Assembly: GCA_030835135.1 (NCBI GenBank)
Contig: JAUQWO010000077.1
Span: forward strand, 35,748 to 99,747
Length of the DNA: 64,000 nt
Direction: 5' to 3'
Origin: Bacteroidota bacterium
GTDB lineage: Bacteria > Bacteroidota > Ignavibacteria > UBA10030 > UBA6906
Under the pieces are notes generated by a model, which did not search any database, was not told the origin of the DNA, and saw only the letters and a list, made by a program, of their open reading frames with translations. Positions 7,708 through 16,983 of the stretch are shown here, piece by piece; position 1 is the stretch's first letter; each line of letters begins with the position of its first letter. Both the position numbers and the translations under genes were made by a program.

Positions 7708-8088
7708 ATGCCGACGATCACCGATTGGATTCAGGCATCATCAACGGTCATTTTGGTGGCCGTCACGATTTTGTACGTCTGGAAGACTGCGGCAATAGCA
7801 AATGCGAACCGTGAGGCCGTTGATGCGATGCGCGCCTAGACGGATGCCCTCCCGCGACCCTATGTAACCATCACCCCTCTGTGGCACAGGAGGTCCCTTC
7901 TTGAAATCGAGATCTCGAATAAGGTTATGACCACAGCCCAGAAGCCGAAGCCGACGATCTCCCCGCGTTTCGCACCGAAGACTTTTGGTTCTTCCTGGAC
8001 GGCCGGAATTCATGCGTTCACTCATGACATCGCATCATTTCCGTCTGGCAGCAGATTGTTGTTCCCAGTTGGGAGTCTAGAAAGTTGA
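7708..8088 (+). pseudogene. Decayed membrane-anchored protein
   Basis: ATG 7708 after CAGGGGAAGC starts a 43-codon frame with one membrane helix (STVILVAVTILYVW) ending REAVDAMRA, then TAG; the same frame continues TDALPRPYVTITPLW. About 75 bases later the reading must shift to another frame (RTEDFWFFLDGRN) and back (HAFTHDIASFPSGSRLLFPVG) to keep sensible protein. This fits a single-pass protein of the REAVxAMRxQTxxxxRPYV type, common in bacteria and of unknown function, with one nonsense codon and at least two frameshifts. Confidence 0.5.
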
Positions 8089-9134
8089 ACGAGACCGTAT
8101 TTCCACTTTCTCTTCCCAAACCATTGTTCGAGGTTTATGATTCCGAGGATTCGAGGAGGGTCATCAGTCTGCTATAGAGTTGTAAAGATACCGGCCCGGA
8201 CCCCTTTTGGCGCAAGAAGACTGGTGAACAAGATGATTCTCAAGCTTGCATCTGCTGGTGCTGAACCATACCTTGTCTTGTGTCACGAGGGGGAGCGAAG
8301 AGGTTCACTTCTCAAGCCGGTACTCGACATCGCTCCTGTAGCGACGCGTTCAAGCTCGATATTGTACGATGCCACATTGAGGGCGAGAGTTTCGGTTGTT
8401 GGCACGAGGTGTGTATCGTGTGGCTGGCCGAAAGATGTCTCCAGCGAGTCTTCGGCAGATGGTTGCCTTCGTCGCCATGCACGCCCACAGCGGTCTGGAG
8501 ATGAGCCTGGAGTTCTCGCTTGGTGGTCCGTCTTACTGGTCGTCGACGAGAAACTTGTCCCTGTCCGTCGCAAAGTCTTGTGGTGTTATCTCGCAGTCGG
8601 CACACGGGCGATGTCGTTCACTGGCGACCTGTGTGGGAGTGCTCGGTGAGTGAGGGCGTGGTGTTCCTCGAAGAGGTTCTTGCTCTGGGTTCTCCTTGGC
8701 GAGACATCACCAGCGACTCCGATGCGTTGCTGACTTTGACCATTGAACACGACTATGCAGAACAACCGCATAAGTACTGCATTGGAGCGCCTTGGACGTG
8801 GTGGGGGAGATCCTGGGCTATCACTACACCCAGAAGCAACGATGCTGACGTGTTGGGCAACTCAGCGCCAACTTCGAGCGACTGCCCTTGAAGGAGGGGC
8901 CTAGCGGGTGGCAGTATTTGTGGCTTGCTGGGTGGAGTGGAGTTTGGCAATGGCTTGTCCGCAGACTTCACTCGCGTGGAGTAGTTCGTTCATCACGTGC
9001 TACAAGGAGTGGCGTGATTTGGCCCCTCCCCCCTACGCTCTGTCTCGTCAAGGATTAGTCACCAAATTCTACCTGGGCAAGGATAAGTGGTCATCCCGAA
9101 CCGCCCGTCGGGGATTAGAAATCAGAAACCTGAA
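8089..9134. other. No recognisable gene (about 1 kb)
   Basis: Several overlapping ORFs are listed on both strands (8137-8649, 8520-8891, 8283-8573 minus), but their translations are low-complexity, Arg/Ser/Cys-rich and lack ribosome sites or recognisable motifs. The stretch follows two decayed genes and precedes the SIR2-STAND gene, so it is most simply degraded accessory DNA. No repeats, tRNA or strong hairpins were seen. Confidence 0.4.
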
Positions 9135-9163
9135 TTGAGAACTTTCAGCCTAGCCACTACAGA
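9135..9163 (+). promoter_or_regulatory. Candidate promoter of the SIR2-STAND gene
   Basis: TTGAGA (9135-9140), 17-base spacer, TACAGA (9158-9163). The predicted transcription start falls only a few bases before ATG 9175, implying an almost leaderless mRNA; indeed no Shine-Dalgarno is visible. Same TTG-N20-TA geometry as other sites in the window. Confidence 0.35.
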
Positions 9164-9174
9164 GACCAACTCCA

Positions 9175-11553
9175 ATGAATGGTAACGGGCCCACAACATT
9201 CGACCCTTCGGGATCAATCCTCTTCCTTGGCTCTGGATTCGCTGCCGAAGCGAGGAATCTTTCGGGGGATCTTCTCCCGACCGGGATGGGTCTAAAGCAA
9301 ATCTTCGCAGACCTTGTCGGCGTTGAAGTCGGAGCTTACGACCTTCAAACTCTGGCAGACGAAGTGGCAACCAGGACTGACCTCTACCAGTTGCTCTATC
9401 AAACGTTCACTGTTGTTAGCTTGAGCGAAATGCAGCTGAGATTATTGAGTTTGCCTTGGTTGCGCATTTATACGACCAATTACGATGACGCCATTGAATT
9501 GGGGCTCCAGAAGCAACACAAAGCTATCCATTCCTATTGCTATGATGAGAGCAAACCGCGAAAACTTCTTCCAGGCTCGGTAGTTCATCTGCATGGGGCC
9601 ATTAGGCGAACTAGTTCGAATAACGTCAGGGATCAGCTGGTCCTAAATGAACATTCGTACGTCCGGCAGCATTTTGAGCGTTCTCTCTGGTATGATGAGT
9701 TCAGCAGAGATGTTCGTTTTGCGACGAATTGCTGCTTTATCGGATACCGCTTGGCCGACTATCACATCGCCGCATTGCTACAACCAGTCAAGACTATCCG
9801 GGATAAAACCTTCTTCATTGTCAAAGAGCATGACCAGATTTTTGCGAATCGAGTTGCAGAATATGGCCGCGTAATGCCGATTGGTTTGGACGGGTTCGTC
9901 AAACTGTACCTGGAGCTTCCGAAGCTGAACCGGTTGCAGAGTCCCCATTCCTTAAAGACGTTTCGTTATATTGATCCACTTAGAGATAAGAAGACCATTA
10001 CACCACCGACCCCGATAGAGATTCTCAATTTGGTGACATACGGCACCTTCAATGAAGGGCGCTGCATGGAAACGCTGCCAAATAGCAGATACGTGATCTC
10101 TCGGCAAGAAATGGCCGAGAGCGCGGTGAAAACCCTGGTAACCGGGAAGACATTGCTAGTTCACTCACGCCTCGGAAACGGGAAGTCAATATTCCTGTCC
10201 ATTCTTGCCCATAAGCTGGCTGCCGCTGGGCATCAATGCTTCTGGTGTCACGAAAACTCTCCCACTCTTCTTGAAGATTTAAGGGCATTGAAACCTCTGC
10301 AGCGCCTTGTGATTTTCTTCGATTCCTATGACGTTGCTATTGAGGTGCTAGATAGTATCGCTCAAGAATTGGACGACGCCGTGTTTGTCGTGGCAATCCG
10401 AACTGGGATTTTGGAAATCCGGGCACACGAGATTCTGGACAGACTTCCTCAGCCTATAGGGAGAGTGAGTCTAGACGGACTGGCAGACTCTGAAAGAGAT
10501 GACTTTCTATCGTTGCTCGACCTTGCCGGGATTCTCGAAAGAGGTCTTAGGACAGATGTCGAGCGCTGCGATGACATTCGAGAGATCGTCACCTCCATCT
10601 ACAAGCACTCTGGAATTCGCGAGAAACTGGAAAACGAGCTCGTGCCGATCTTCTCTGATACGCCTCTGCGGAGGATCGTGATAGCAACTCATCTGTTGAA
10701 AATTGCGGGCCAAGATGCTGAATCTGCTTTTTTGCGAGCGGTATCTGGGTTCGATCCTTTCACCGTCGCCCAAAAGTTTCGCACAAAAGTGTCCGAGATC
10801 ATCCGTATTGAAGATGGAGAGCTAAGGGCCCATTCTCCCGTCTTCTCTGCCTATCTCTCAGAAGAGTTTTTCCGGGGTGAAGATATTGCAGATGTACTGT
10901 ACCTCATCATTACTGAAGCCGTACGTCGCACACCCTCAAGACGGTACCGGGCAATCAAGAGTTACTTCATGCAAGTGTCGAATCTAAAGCAGTTGATACG
11001 TGGATCAAATCAAAAGGCACTGATAAGTGGCCTATTCGATCATCTGCATCGAGATTCGCTTGTTAATGACGAACCCTTGTTTTGGCTCCAGTATTCCATT
11101 TGGATGATGGACCTAAATGAGCTAAGTGCTTCAGAGACATTCCTTAGCACGGCGTACACGCGAGCCGAGTCCCTCTCAGGGTTCAAGACCTACCAACTCG
11201 ATACTCATGGTTTGCGCATACTACTTTTGATTGAACAGTCAATGGGTTTTGCAGAACGGGTTACTCGCATTGAGAAGATATTGTCGACTTTGGACAACAT
11301 GATAGTAATGGTTAGTGAGACTAGTCACAGATCTTACGCGCTTCGTGCGCTTAATGAACTGGAACCATTCGTGAACACTCGTGCGTTAGGCTTGAGTGAT
11401 TCCGAGTCGAGAGCACTCGCTGCAAATCTGGAGAGGCTAGTTCGGACTCTCGAAGACTTGCGACGAGACAACGAGCACAACCAAGAAGTCGCCGAGACAG
11501 CTGCGAGCGTCGAGAGAGCTCAGTCGGCCCTAATGAAGGTAGTCCGCCCTTAA
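9175..11553 (+). CDS. SIR2-STAND-type putative antiphage defence protein
   Basis: 792 aa. N-terminal SIR2-like domain (about 12-260): LGSGF at 18-22, RIYTTNYDDAIE around 97-108 and HLHG at 138-141, the glycine-rich, Asn/Asp and catalytic His positions of NAD-consuming SIR2 effectors. A P-loop NTPase follows: Walker A SRLGNGKS (331-338) and Walker B-like LVIFFDS (about 378-384). The C-terminal about 400 residues are helical, as expected for a sensor region. This layout matches known SIR2-STAND (Avs-like) defence proteins, which sense phage proteins and deplete NAD. Stand-alone gene in decayed accessory DNA; codon use looks more AT-rich than the neighbours, consistent with transfer. Confidence 0.8.
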   Translation: MNGNGPTTFDPSGSILFLGSGFAAEARNLSGDLLPTGMGLKQIFADLVGVEVGAYDLQTLADEVATRTDLYQLLYQTFTVVSLSEMQLRLLSLPWLRIYTTNYDDAIELGLQKQHKAIHSYCYDESKPRKLLPGSVVHLHGAIRRTSSNNVRDQLVLNEHSYVRQHFERSLWYDEFSRDVRFATNCCFIGYRLADYHIAALLQPVKTIRDKTFFIVKEHDQIFANRVAEYGRVMPIGLDGFVKLYLELPKLNRLQSPHSLKTFRYIDPLRDKKTITPPTPIEILNLVTYGTFNEGRCMETLPNSRYVISRQEMAESAVKTLVTGKTLLVHSRLGNGKSIFLSILAHKLAAAGHQCFWCHENSPTLLEDLRALKPLQRLVIFFDSYDVAIEVLDSIAQELDDAVFVVAIRTGILEIRAHEILDRLPQPIGRVSLDGLADSERDDFLSLLDLAGILERGLRTDVERCDDIREIVTSIYKHSGIREKLENELVPIFSDTPLRRIVIATHLLKIAGQDAESAFLRAVSGFDPFTVAQKFRTKVSEIIRIEDGELRAHSPVFSAYLSEEFFRGEDIADVLYLIITEAVRRTPSRRYRAIKSYFMQVSNLKQLIRGSNQKALISGLFDHLHRDSLVNDEPLFWLQYSIWMMDLNELSASETFLSTAYTRAESLSGFKTYQLDTHGLRILLLIEQSMGFAERVTRIEKILSTLDNMIVMVSETSHRSYALRALNELEPFVNTRALGLSDSESRALAANLERLVRTLEDLRRDNEHNQEVAETAASVERAQSALMKVVRP

Positions 11554-11787
11554 TACTATCGGTTTTGGGTTTCGAGAGAGCTGGGGCTGCTACTTCGACT
11601 TGCTGGAATGGTGTCACGCGATAGACAAATGAATCTGGGACTTGCAGCCCGCGGTGAATTGTTGAGCGACGGATCTGCCGCGTTCTAGAGCAGGCACGTT
11701 CGACGCAGCGGCTCGAACTGCCACAACCCCGAATCCTGCCATCGCTGAATGCTGCAACAGTTGGAAAGCTTGGTTAACCCATTGGAG

Positions 11788-11866
11788 GAGCCGGGTGCGG
11801 GAAAACTGCACGCCCAGATCTGTGAGGGCGAAAGCCAAATGGCTGAGCTAATCGACCTATCCCGTC
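11788..11866 (+). mobile_element. Degenerate group II intron 3' end (domains V-VI)
   Basis: GAGCCGGGTGCGG-GAAAA-CTGC followed by AC and GCCCAGATC (11788-11820) matches the layout of group II intron domain V: lower stem, AC bulge, upper stem with a GAAA-type loop. The lower stem has two mismatches (GATC-side CAGATC where CGGTTC would pair). The following segment with CGAAAGCC and ATCGACCTATCCC resembles domain VI and a 3' intron end. No reverse transcriptase frame remains, so it is a remnant. The rest of the 491-base gap (11554-12044) holds nothing else recognised. Confidence 0.5.
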
Positions 11867-12044
11867 AACAGCATTGAATATGATGATGATCCCAGCACTT
11901 TCCGTGCGGTTCGGACACCGCGGCCACGGGCGACGGTCGCGATGGATGCTGGCCACTTCCGGTGACCACCCCGTGCCCCTGCAGGGTGGAGCCGACCGGT
12001 AATGTCTCTTCTCTTGACAGGGTGCATTTCCAACGGACCGGCTC

Positions 12045-12686
12045 ATGCAACTGCCATTCACCATTGATCAATTCATCGGGGTCTTTGCGAGCTACAATAC
12101 CGCCGTGTGGCCGGCTCAGATCGTGCTCAACGCGATGGCCGCTGTGGCACTGATCTTTGCTATTCGTCGCTACCCGCATGCTGACCTGGTGATCTCCAGC
12201 ATCCTCGGACTTCTATGGCTCTGGACCGGCATTGCCTACCATTGGGTCTTTTTCACGGATGTCAATCCGGCAGCCTATGGCTTCGGTATCCTCAGCGTCG
12301 TGCAAGGCGGACTCTTCCTTCGAGTTGCTGCCCGTGGTGCGATGCAGTACCGGTTTGCATCGGATTGGCGCGCGATCCTTGGAGGCATCTTCCTCCTCTA
12401 TGGACTGCTGATCTATCCGATCCTCGGCCACTTCCTGGGTCATGTGTTCCCGGGGAGCCCGACGTTCGGAGCTCCATGCCCCACCACCATCTTTACGTTC
12501 GGAATCCTTCTCTGGGCGAAAGACGTTCCCCGGCATGTGGTGGTGATCCCCGCCGTGTGGTCATTGATCGGCTCTTCTGCGGCTTTCTCTCTGGGGATTC
12601 GTGAGGACCTAGGACTGCTGGTGGCCGGCCTGGCAGGGACAGCGCTTCTCTGGTCCCGGCCTTGCATCTGTCTGAACAAATCGTGA
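12045..12686 (+). CDS. DUF6064 family membrane protein
   Basis: 213 aa with six or more hydrophobic helices. The opening QLPFTIDQFIGVFASYNTAVWPAQ matches DUF6064, a family of integral membrane proteins of unknown function. It is the first gene of the arsenic locus: its stop lies inside the ArsR-type operator and 18 bases before arsR, so it may share regulation or carry the arsR promoter in its 3' end. DUF6064 genes turn up in metal-resistance neighbourhoods, but no role is established. Confidence 0.7.
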   Translation: MQLPFTIDQFIGVFASYNTAVWPAQIVLNAMAAVALIFAIRRYPHADLVISSILGLLWLWTGIAYHWVFFTDVNPAAYGFGILSVVQGGLFLRVAARGAMQYRFASDWRAILGGIFLLYGLLIYPILGHFLGHVFPGSPTFGAPCPTTIFTFGILLWAKDVPRHVVVIPAVWSLIGSSAAFSLGIREDLGLLVAGLAGTALLWSRPCICLNKS

Positions 12687-12695
12687 TATTACGAT
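12680..12695. promoter_or_regulatory. ArsR-type operator 1
   Basis: ATCGTGATATTACGAT: ATCGT and ACGAT arms around GATATT. It ends 9 bases before arsR ATG. The reverse complement of operator 2 (13044-13059) differs at one position of 16, and the similarity extends into the flank (AGGTC versus AGATC). Confidence 0.7.
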
Positions 12696-12704
12696 AGGTC
12701 AACC

Positions 12705-13025
12705 ATGGGACTCTCCAAGAGCACAGCGTTCAGCGAACGCGAGAATAAGATCGCCGATCTGGCAAAGGCACTCGCACATCCAGCCCGCGTGGCCATCCTG
12801 GACTTTCTGGCCAAGCAGGATGTCTGTATCTGCGGTGATATCGTCGATCAGCTCCCCCTGTCCCAGTCAACAGTGTCCCAGCACCTCGCAGAACTCAAAC
12901 GTGCCGGATTGATCAAAGGCGAGATCGAAGGACCGCGCGTCTGCTACTGCATCGATCGCGCCGCCTGGGATGATGCCCGGAAAACACTGTCACAGTTCCT
13001 TGCCGACGTCAAGAAGTGTTGCTGA
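12705..13025 (+). CDS. arsR: ArsR/SmtB-family arsenic-responsive repressor
   Basis: 106 aa winged-helix repressor. [50 protein letters not shown] contains the typical metal box (VCICGD, two Cys of the CxC type) in front of the recognition helix [12 protein letters not shown]; a terminal KKCC pair could add ligands. Expected to repress the locus until As(III) binds. Near-identical palindromes lie just before this gene and before arsM, so autoregulation plus direct control of arsM onward is likely. Confidence 0.92.
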   Translation: MGLSKSTAFSERENKIADLAKALAHPARVAILDFLAKQDVCICGDIVDQLPLSQSTVSQHLAELKRAGLIKGEIEGPRVCYCIDRAAWDDARKTLSQFLADVKKCC

Positions 13026-13043
13026 GTTTTTTTGTCCTGATCT

Positions 13044-13059
13044 ATCGCAATATCACGAT
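13044..13059. promoter_or_regulatory. ArsR-type operator 2 (upstream of arsM)
   Basis: ATCGCAATATCACGAT, an inverted, one-mismatch copy of operator 1. It lies between a T-run just after the arsR stop and the strong AGGAGG ribosome site of arsM (13067-13072). The position suggests a second ArsR-controlled promoter for arsM and the genes after it. Confidence 0.65.
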
Positions 13060-13080
13060 CACTAGCAGGAGGATACCGTC

Positions 13081-13896
13081 ATGAAGAGCGGCCAGGAGAT
13101 CAAGGAGATGGTGAAGGAGAAGTACGCTGCGATCGCCGAGCAGTCGAAAGAGGAGAACAAGTCTTCGTGCTGCGGGAGTACCTGCGGTTGCTCATCCGTG
13201 GAATTCTCAGTGATGGCGGAGGACTATGCGCAACTCCCGGGATATGCCCCGGATGCAGACCTTTCGCTCGGATGCGGGCTGCCGACGGAGTTCGCGAAGA
13301 TGAAGAGCGGTGATACCGTCGTGGACCTGGGCGCAGGCGCGGGCAATGACTGCTTCGTTGCCCGATCGGTCGTGGGCGCGGACGGGCGCGTCATCGGCGT
13401 CGATATGACCGAGGTCATGGTGGCGAAGGCACGTGCGAACGCCGCGAAGCTCGGTTTCACGAATGTGGAATTCCGGCTCGGTGATATCGAGCAGATCCCC
13501 ATCGATGCCAACACCGCGGATGTGGTCGTGAGCAACTGCGTGATGAACCTTGTCCCCGACAAGGAGAAGGCGTTCGCGGAAACCTACCGTATCCTCAAAC
13601 CCGGCGGACACTTCAGCATCTCCGATATCGTCCTGAAAGGAGAACTGCCGGCGGCCCTGCGTGAGGAGGCTTCGCTGTACGCAGGATGTATCTCCGGTGC
13701 CGTGCAGAAGGCGGAGTATCTGGGGGTCATCGAACGGGCGGGATTCCGGAATGTGACGGTCCAGAAGGAACGGGTCATCGACGTGCCGAATGAGATCCTC
13801 GCCCGGCACATGAGCCTCGAGCAGCTCAGGGAATACAAGAGCAAGCGGATCGGCATCATCAGCGTGACGGTGTTCGCCGAGAAGCCGCGGCCGTGA
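13081..13896 (+). CDS. arsM: Arsenite S-adenosylmethionine methyltransferase
   Basis: 271 aa. SAM-binding motif [13 protein letters not shown] (about 79-91), then the methyltransferase acidic residue in [11 protein letters not shown] and GDIEQIP. Cys residues typical of ArsM are present: SLGCGLPT near 63, SNCVMNL near 156 and AGCISGA near 206. The N-terminal CCGSTCGC cluster is common in environmental ArsM. Converts As(III) to methylated species using thiols. RBS AGGAGG is ideal. Preceded by ArsR operator 2. Confidence 0.93.
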   Translation: MKSGQEIKEMVKEKYAAIAEQSKEENKSSCCGSTCGCSSVEFSVMAEDYAQLPGYAPDADLSLGCGLPTEFAKMKSGDTVVDLGAGAGNDCFVARSVVGADGRVIGVDMTEVMVAKARANAAKLGFTNVEFRLGDIEQIPIDANTADVVVSNCVMNLVPDKEKAFAETYRILKPGGHFSISDIVLKGELPAALREEASLYAGCISGAVQKAEYLGVIERAGFRNVTVQKERVIDVPNEILARHMSLEQLREYKSKRIGIISVTVFAEKPRP

Positions 13897-14002
13897 GTGT
13901 CCTGGTCTCCTCACGGATCATTCCACCCAGCGTGCTGGCCGGAACGACTCCGGCCTGCCCGGTGGGTTCACGTGCAAACATATATTCAAACGGAGTCCGC
14001 AC

Positions 14003-15064
14003 ATGTCGACCCTGAGGAACCAACTCAGCCTGATCGACCGCTATCTGACGCTCTGGATCTTCGTGGCCATGATCCTGGGGATCCTGTGGGGATATTCCTT
14101 CCCGGGAGTCGTCGACTTCTGGGGCTCGATGCAGTCGGGGACAACGAATATCCCGATCGCCATCGGCCTGATCCTGATGATGTATCCCCCCCTTGCAAAG
14201 GTACGCTACGAGGAGATCGGCGATGTGTTCCGGAACCGGCGCATTCTCCTCCTCTCGCTCGTCCAGAACTGGGTGATCGGCCCGGTCCTTATGTTCGTCC
14301 TTGCCATCGCGTTCCTCCCCGACATGCCGTCGTACATGGCCGGCCTCATCATCATCGGCCTGGCGCGCTGCATTGCCATGGTGATCGTCTGGAACGATCT
14401 CGCGGGCGGTGACAGGGAATACGCAGCGGGACTGGTAGCGTTCAATTCGGTCTTCCAGGTTCTCTTCTTTCCGGCGTACGCCTATTTCTTCGTGACGCTT
14501 GCCCCCCGGTGGCTCGGGTTGAGCTCGTTCGCCGTGTCCATTACCTTCGGACAGGTAGCGGAGAGCGTCCTCATCTATCTGGGCATCCCGTTCCTTGCAG
14601 GCCTGCTTTCACGGCTGCTCCTGCGAAGGTGGAAAGGAGATGAATGGTACCGCCGCGTCTTCCTCCCCCGGATCAGCCCGGTCACACTGATCGCCCTGCT
14701 GTTCACGATCCTGGTGATGTTCTCGTTGAAAGGGGAGTACATCGTGGGGATCCCCCTCGATGTCATTCGCATCGCGATCCCGCTCATCGTGTACTTCGTG
14801 GTCATGTTCTTCGTGTCGTTCTTCCTCAGCCGGCGCATGGGCGCCGATTACGAGAAGACGGCCACGCTCTCATTCACCGCCGCCAGCAACAACTTTGAAC
14901 TCGCCATTGCCGTGGCCGTGGCGGTGTTCGGGATCAACTCCGGAGAGGCCTTTGCCGCCGTGATCGGCCCACTTGTCGAGGTGCCCGTCATGATCGGATT
15001 GGTTGGAATCGCACTCCGGCTGAAAGCACGGTATTTCGAACCATCCCTGCCGGCGGGGCGCTGA
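14003..15064 (+). CDS. acr3: ACR3-family arsenite efflux permease
   Basis: 353 aa, about ten membrane helices. ACR3 signatures are visible: [17 protein letters not shown], containing the essential Cys, and [19 protein letters not shown] with a conserved Glu. Exports As(III) through the inner membrane using proton motive force. ATG 14003 follows CGGAGTCC. It lies between arsM and arsC, so reduction, methylation and extrusion are combined. The 106-base gap after arsM has no obvious promoter. Confidence 0.94.
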   Translation: MSTLRNQLSLIDRYLTLWIFVAMILGILWGYSFPGVVDFWGSMQSGTTNIPIAIGLILMMYPPLAKVRYEEIGDVFRNRRILLLSLVQNWVIGPVLMFVLAIAFLPDMPSYMAGLIIIGLARCIAMVIVWNDLAGGDREYAAGLVAFNSVFQVLFFPAYAYFFVTLAPRWLGLSSFAVSITFGQVAESVLIYLGIPFLAGLLSRLLLRRWKGDEWYRRVFLPRISPVTLIALLFTILVMFSLKGEYIVGIPLDVIRIAIPLIVYFVVMFFVSFFLSRRMGADYEKTATLSFTAASNNFELAIAVAVAVFGINSGEAFAAVIGPLVEVPVMIGLVGIALRLKARYFEPSLPAGR

Positions 15065-15113
15065 CATCATCAGCGGCTCCCCGCGGCGGTCGACCATATT
15101 CACGTGAGCACGT

Positions 15114-15551
15114 ATGAGCAAACAAAAGGTGTTATTCGTGTGCATCCACAACAGCGCACGAAGCCAGATGGCCGAAGCCTATCTCAACGCACTGGGCGGG
15201 GACCGCTATGAGGCCGAGAGCGCCGGGATCGAACCCGGGGTGCTCAACCCCATTGTGGTCGAGGCGATGAAGGATGATGGGATCGATATCTCCGGGAATG
15301 CAACGAAGGATGTCTTTGAATTCCTGCGTCAGGGAAGGGTCTATTCGTACGTGATCACCGTCTGCGACGAGACGGCAGCGGAACGGTGTCCCGTATTCCC
15401 CGGATCGGGTACGCGCCTCCACTGGGGCTTCCCGGATCCGGGTTCGCTGACGGGCACGCGGGACGAGAAGCTCGAGAAGACCCGGCAGATCCGCGACAAC
15501 ATCAAGCGGCAGGTGGAAGCCTTCCTCCGCAATGAGCAGCTTGCCCGATGA
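15114..15551 (+). CDS. arsC: Arsenate reductase, low-MW phosphatase type
   Basis: 145 aa. P-loop CIHNSARS (Cys10, Arg16) as in thioredoxin-coupled ArsC and low-molecular-weight tyrosine phosphatases, followed by [15 protein letters not shown] carrying two further Cys that can form the disulfide relay, and HWGFPDPG. Reduces As(V) to As(III), the substrate of ACR3 and ArsM. Thioredoxin-type partners are encoded downstream (16732-17395). The product is of usual family length. Confidence 0.93.
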   Translation: MSKQKVLFVCIHNSARSQMAEAYLNALGGDRYEAESAGIEPGVLNPIVVEAMKDDGIDISGNATKDVFEFLRQGRVYSYVITVCDETAAERCPVFPGSGTRLHWGFPDPGSLTGTRDEKLEKTRQIRDNIKRQVEAFLRNEQLAR

Positions 15552-15693
15552 TCTCTCGACGACTGAGAGCGACGTACGGCATCCTCCGCACACCGGGTCT
15601 GGCGATCGATGAACGGGTCGCCTCCGGCGGCCGTGTCCGGGCTGTCGAAGAGAGACAACAGCTGACCATGGCACAGTCCAGAGGATACGACGC

Positions 15694-16710
15694 ATGAAGC
15701 TCACGCCGCTCCGGATCGCGGTCCTTGCATTCGTTGCCTGGTGGGTCGCCTATACGAATCTCACGCAGGCGGTCGACGCGGTGGTCTACGGTGTCCTGCA
15801 GCTCGCACCGGGATCGAGGATCTCGTCGGCCATTCATTTCTTTCTCTATGAGACGCCCAAGGTCCTGCTCCTCCTCACACTCGTGGTCTTCGGGGTGGGG
15901 ATCATCCGTTCGTTCTTCTCCCCTGAGAAGACCCGCCGGATCCTCGAAGACAAACCGCCGCTGGTGGGGAATGTCCTCGCGAGCACGCTGGGGATCGTCA
16001 CGCCGTTCTGCTCGTGTTCGGCCGTTCCACTGTTCATCGGGTTCGTGGAGGCCGGTATCCCTCTCGGCGTGACATTCTCGTTCCTTATCGCCGCACCGAT
16101 GATCAACGAAGTGGCCATCGTGCTGCTGTTCGGCCTCTTCGGCTGGCAGGTCACGCTCCTGTATGTCGGCATGGGACTGTGTATCGCGATCATTGCAGGG
16201 TACATCATCGACCGTCTCAAGGTGGAGCGCTTCGTAGAAGAGTGGGTCTATGCCATCCGTGCGCAGCCATCGGCGCTGCAGGAAGAACGCCTTTCCGCGG
16301 ACGACAGGGTCCGGTACGGATGGACCCAGGTCCGGGAGATCGTTGCGAAGGTCTGGTTGTATGTGCTCCTCGGGATCGCCGTGGGTGCCGGCATCCATGG
16401 CTATGTCCCGGAGAACTTCATGGCGGGTCTCATGGGGCGGTCGGCGTGGTGGGCGGTCCCGGTGTCCGTCCTCATCGGCGTGCCGCTGTACTCCAATGCC
16501 GCGGGCATCATTCCCATCGTGCATGCGCTTCTGGAAAAGGGTGCATCCCTCGGCACCACGCTTGCCTTTATGATGTCCGTGATCGGGCTTTCGCTCCCCG
16601 AGACCATCATCCTCCGCAAGGTGCTGAAGCCACCCCTCATTGCGATCTTCGTCGGTGTTGTAGCTACGGGGATCCTGATCGTCGGTTATCTCTTCAACGC
16701 CATCATGTAA
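15694..16710 (+). CDS. arsP: ArsP-like permease
   Basis: 338 aa with eight or so helices. The TPFCSCSAVPLFIGFVEAG motif carries the CxC pair typical of this permease family (ArsP, trivalent organoarsenical efflux); the second half repeats the pattern (VPLYSNAAGIIPIVHALLEKG). Since ArsM in the same locus makes methylarsenite, an exporter for methylated As(III) fits. RBS AGAGGATA precedes the ATG. A 142-base gap separates it from arsC. Related permeases of other specificity exist, so the exact substrate is inferred. Confidence 0.8.
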   Translation: MKLTPLRIAVLAFVAWWVAYTNLTQAVDAVVYGVLQLAPGSRISSAIHFFLYETPKVLLLLTLVVFGVGIIRSFFSPEKTRRILEDKPPLVGNVLASTLGIVTPFCSCSAVPLFIGFVEAGIPLGVTFSFLIAAPMINEVAIVLLFGLFGWQVTLLYVGMGLCIAIIAGYIIDRLKVERFVEEWVYAIRAQPSALQEERLSADDRVRYGWTQVREIVAKVWLYVLLGIAVGAGIHGYVPENFMAGLMGRSAWWAVPVSVLIGVPLYSNAAGIIPIVHALLEKGASLGTTLAFMMSVIGLSLPETIILRKVLKPPLIAIFVGVVATGILIVGYLFNAIM

Positions 16711-16731
16711 CATTCAATGACAGGACACATC

Positions 16732-16983
16732 ATGACAACAGTGAAGATCCTCGGTTCGGGATGTGCAAAATGCAAAGCGCTCCACCAGCGGTTGCTGGAC
16801 CTGCGGACGGAGCACGGCCTCGAGTTTGACCTCATCAAGGTAACAGAATTGCGGGAGATCATGTCGTATGGGATCATGGCAACACCCGGCCTGGTGGTGA
16901 ATGACGTGGTGAAGAGCACCGGCGTGCTGCCTGACGCTACCCAGATCCTCGAATGGCTGAAGGAGGCACACCATGCAGCGTAA
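16732..16983 (+). CDS. Small cytosolic thioredoxin-like redox protein
   Basis: The track start is 16717; ATG 16732 has ACAGGAC upstream and gives 83 aa beginning MTTVKILGSGCAKCKAL. The CAKC motif and cis-Pro loop (MATPGLVVND) mark the small redox-active disulfide/MTH895-type thioredoxin family. Cytosolic. It overlaps the next gene by 11 bases. Its position beside ArsP, an exported thioredoxin and CcdA suggests it feeds electrons to the membrane carrier or to ArsC. Confidence 0.8.
   Translation: MTTVKILGSGCAKCKALHQRLLDLRTEHGLEFDLIKVTELREIMSYGIMATPGLVVNDVVKSTGVLPDATQILEWLKEAHHAA

Noticed and set aside
15502-16713. 403-aa minus-strand ORF opposite arsP
   Set aside because: Shadow of the high-GC arsP gene; the translation is His/Asp/Arg-rich with no motif, while the plus strand has clear ArsP sequence.
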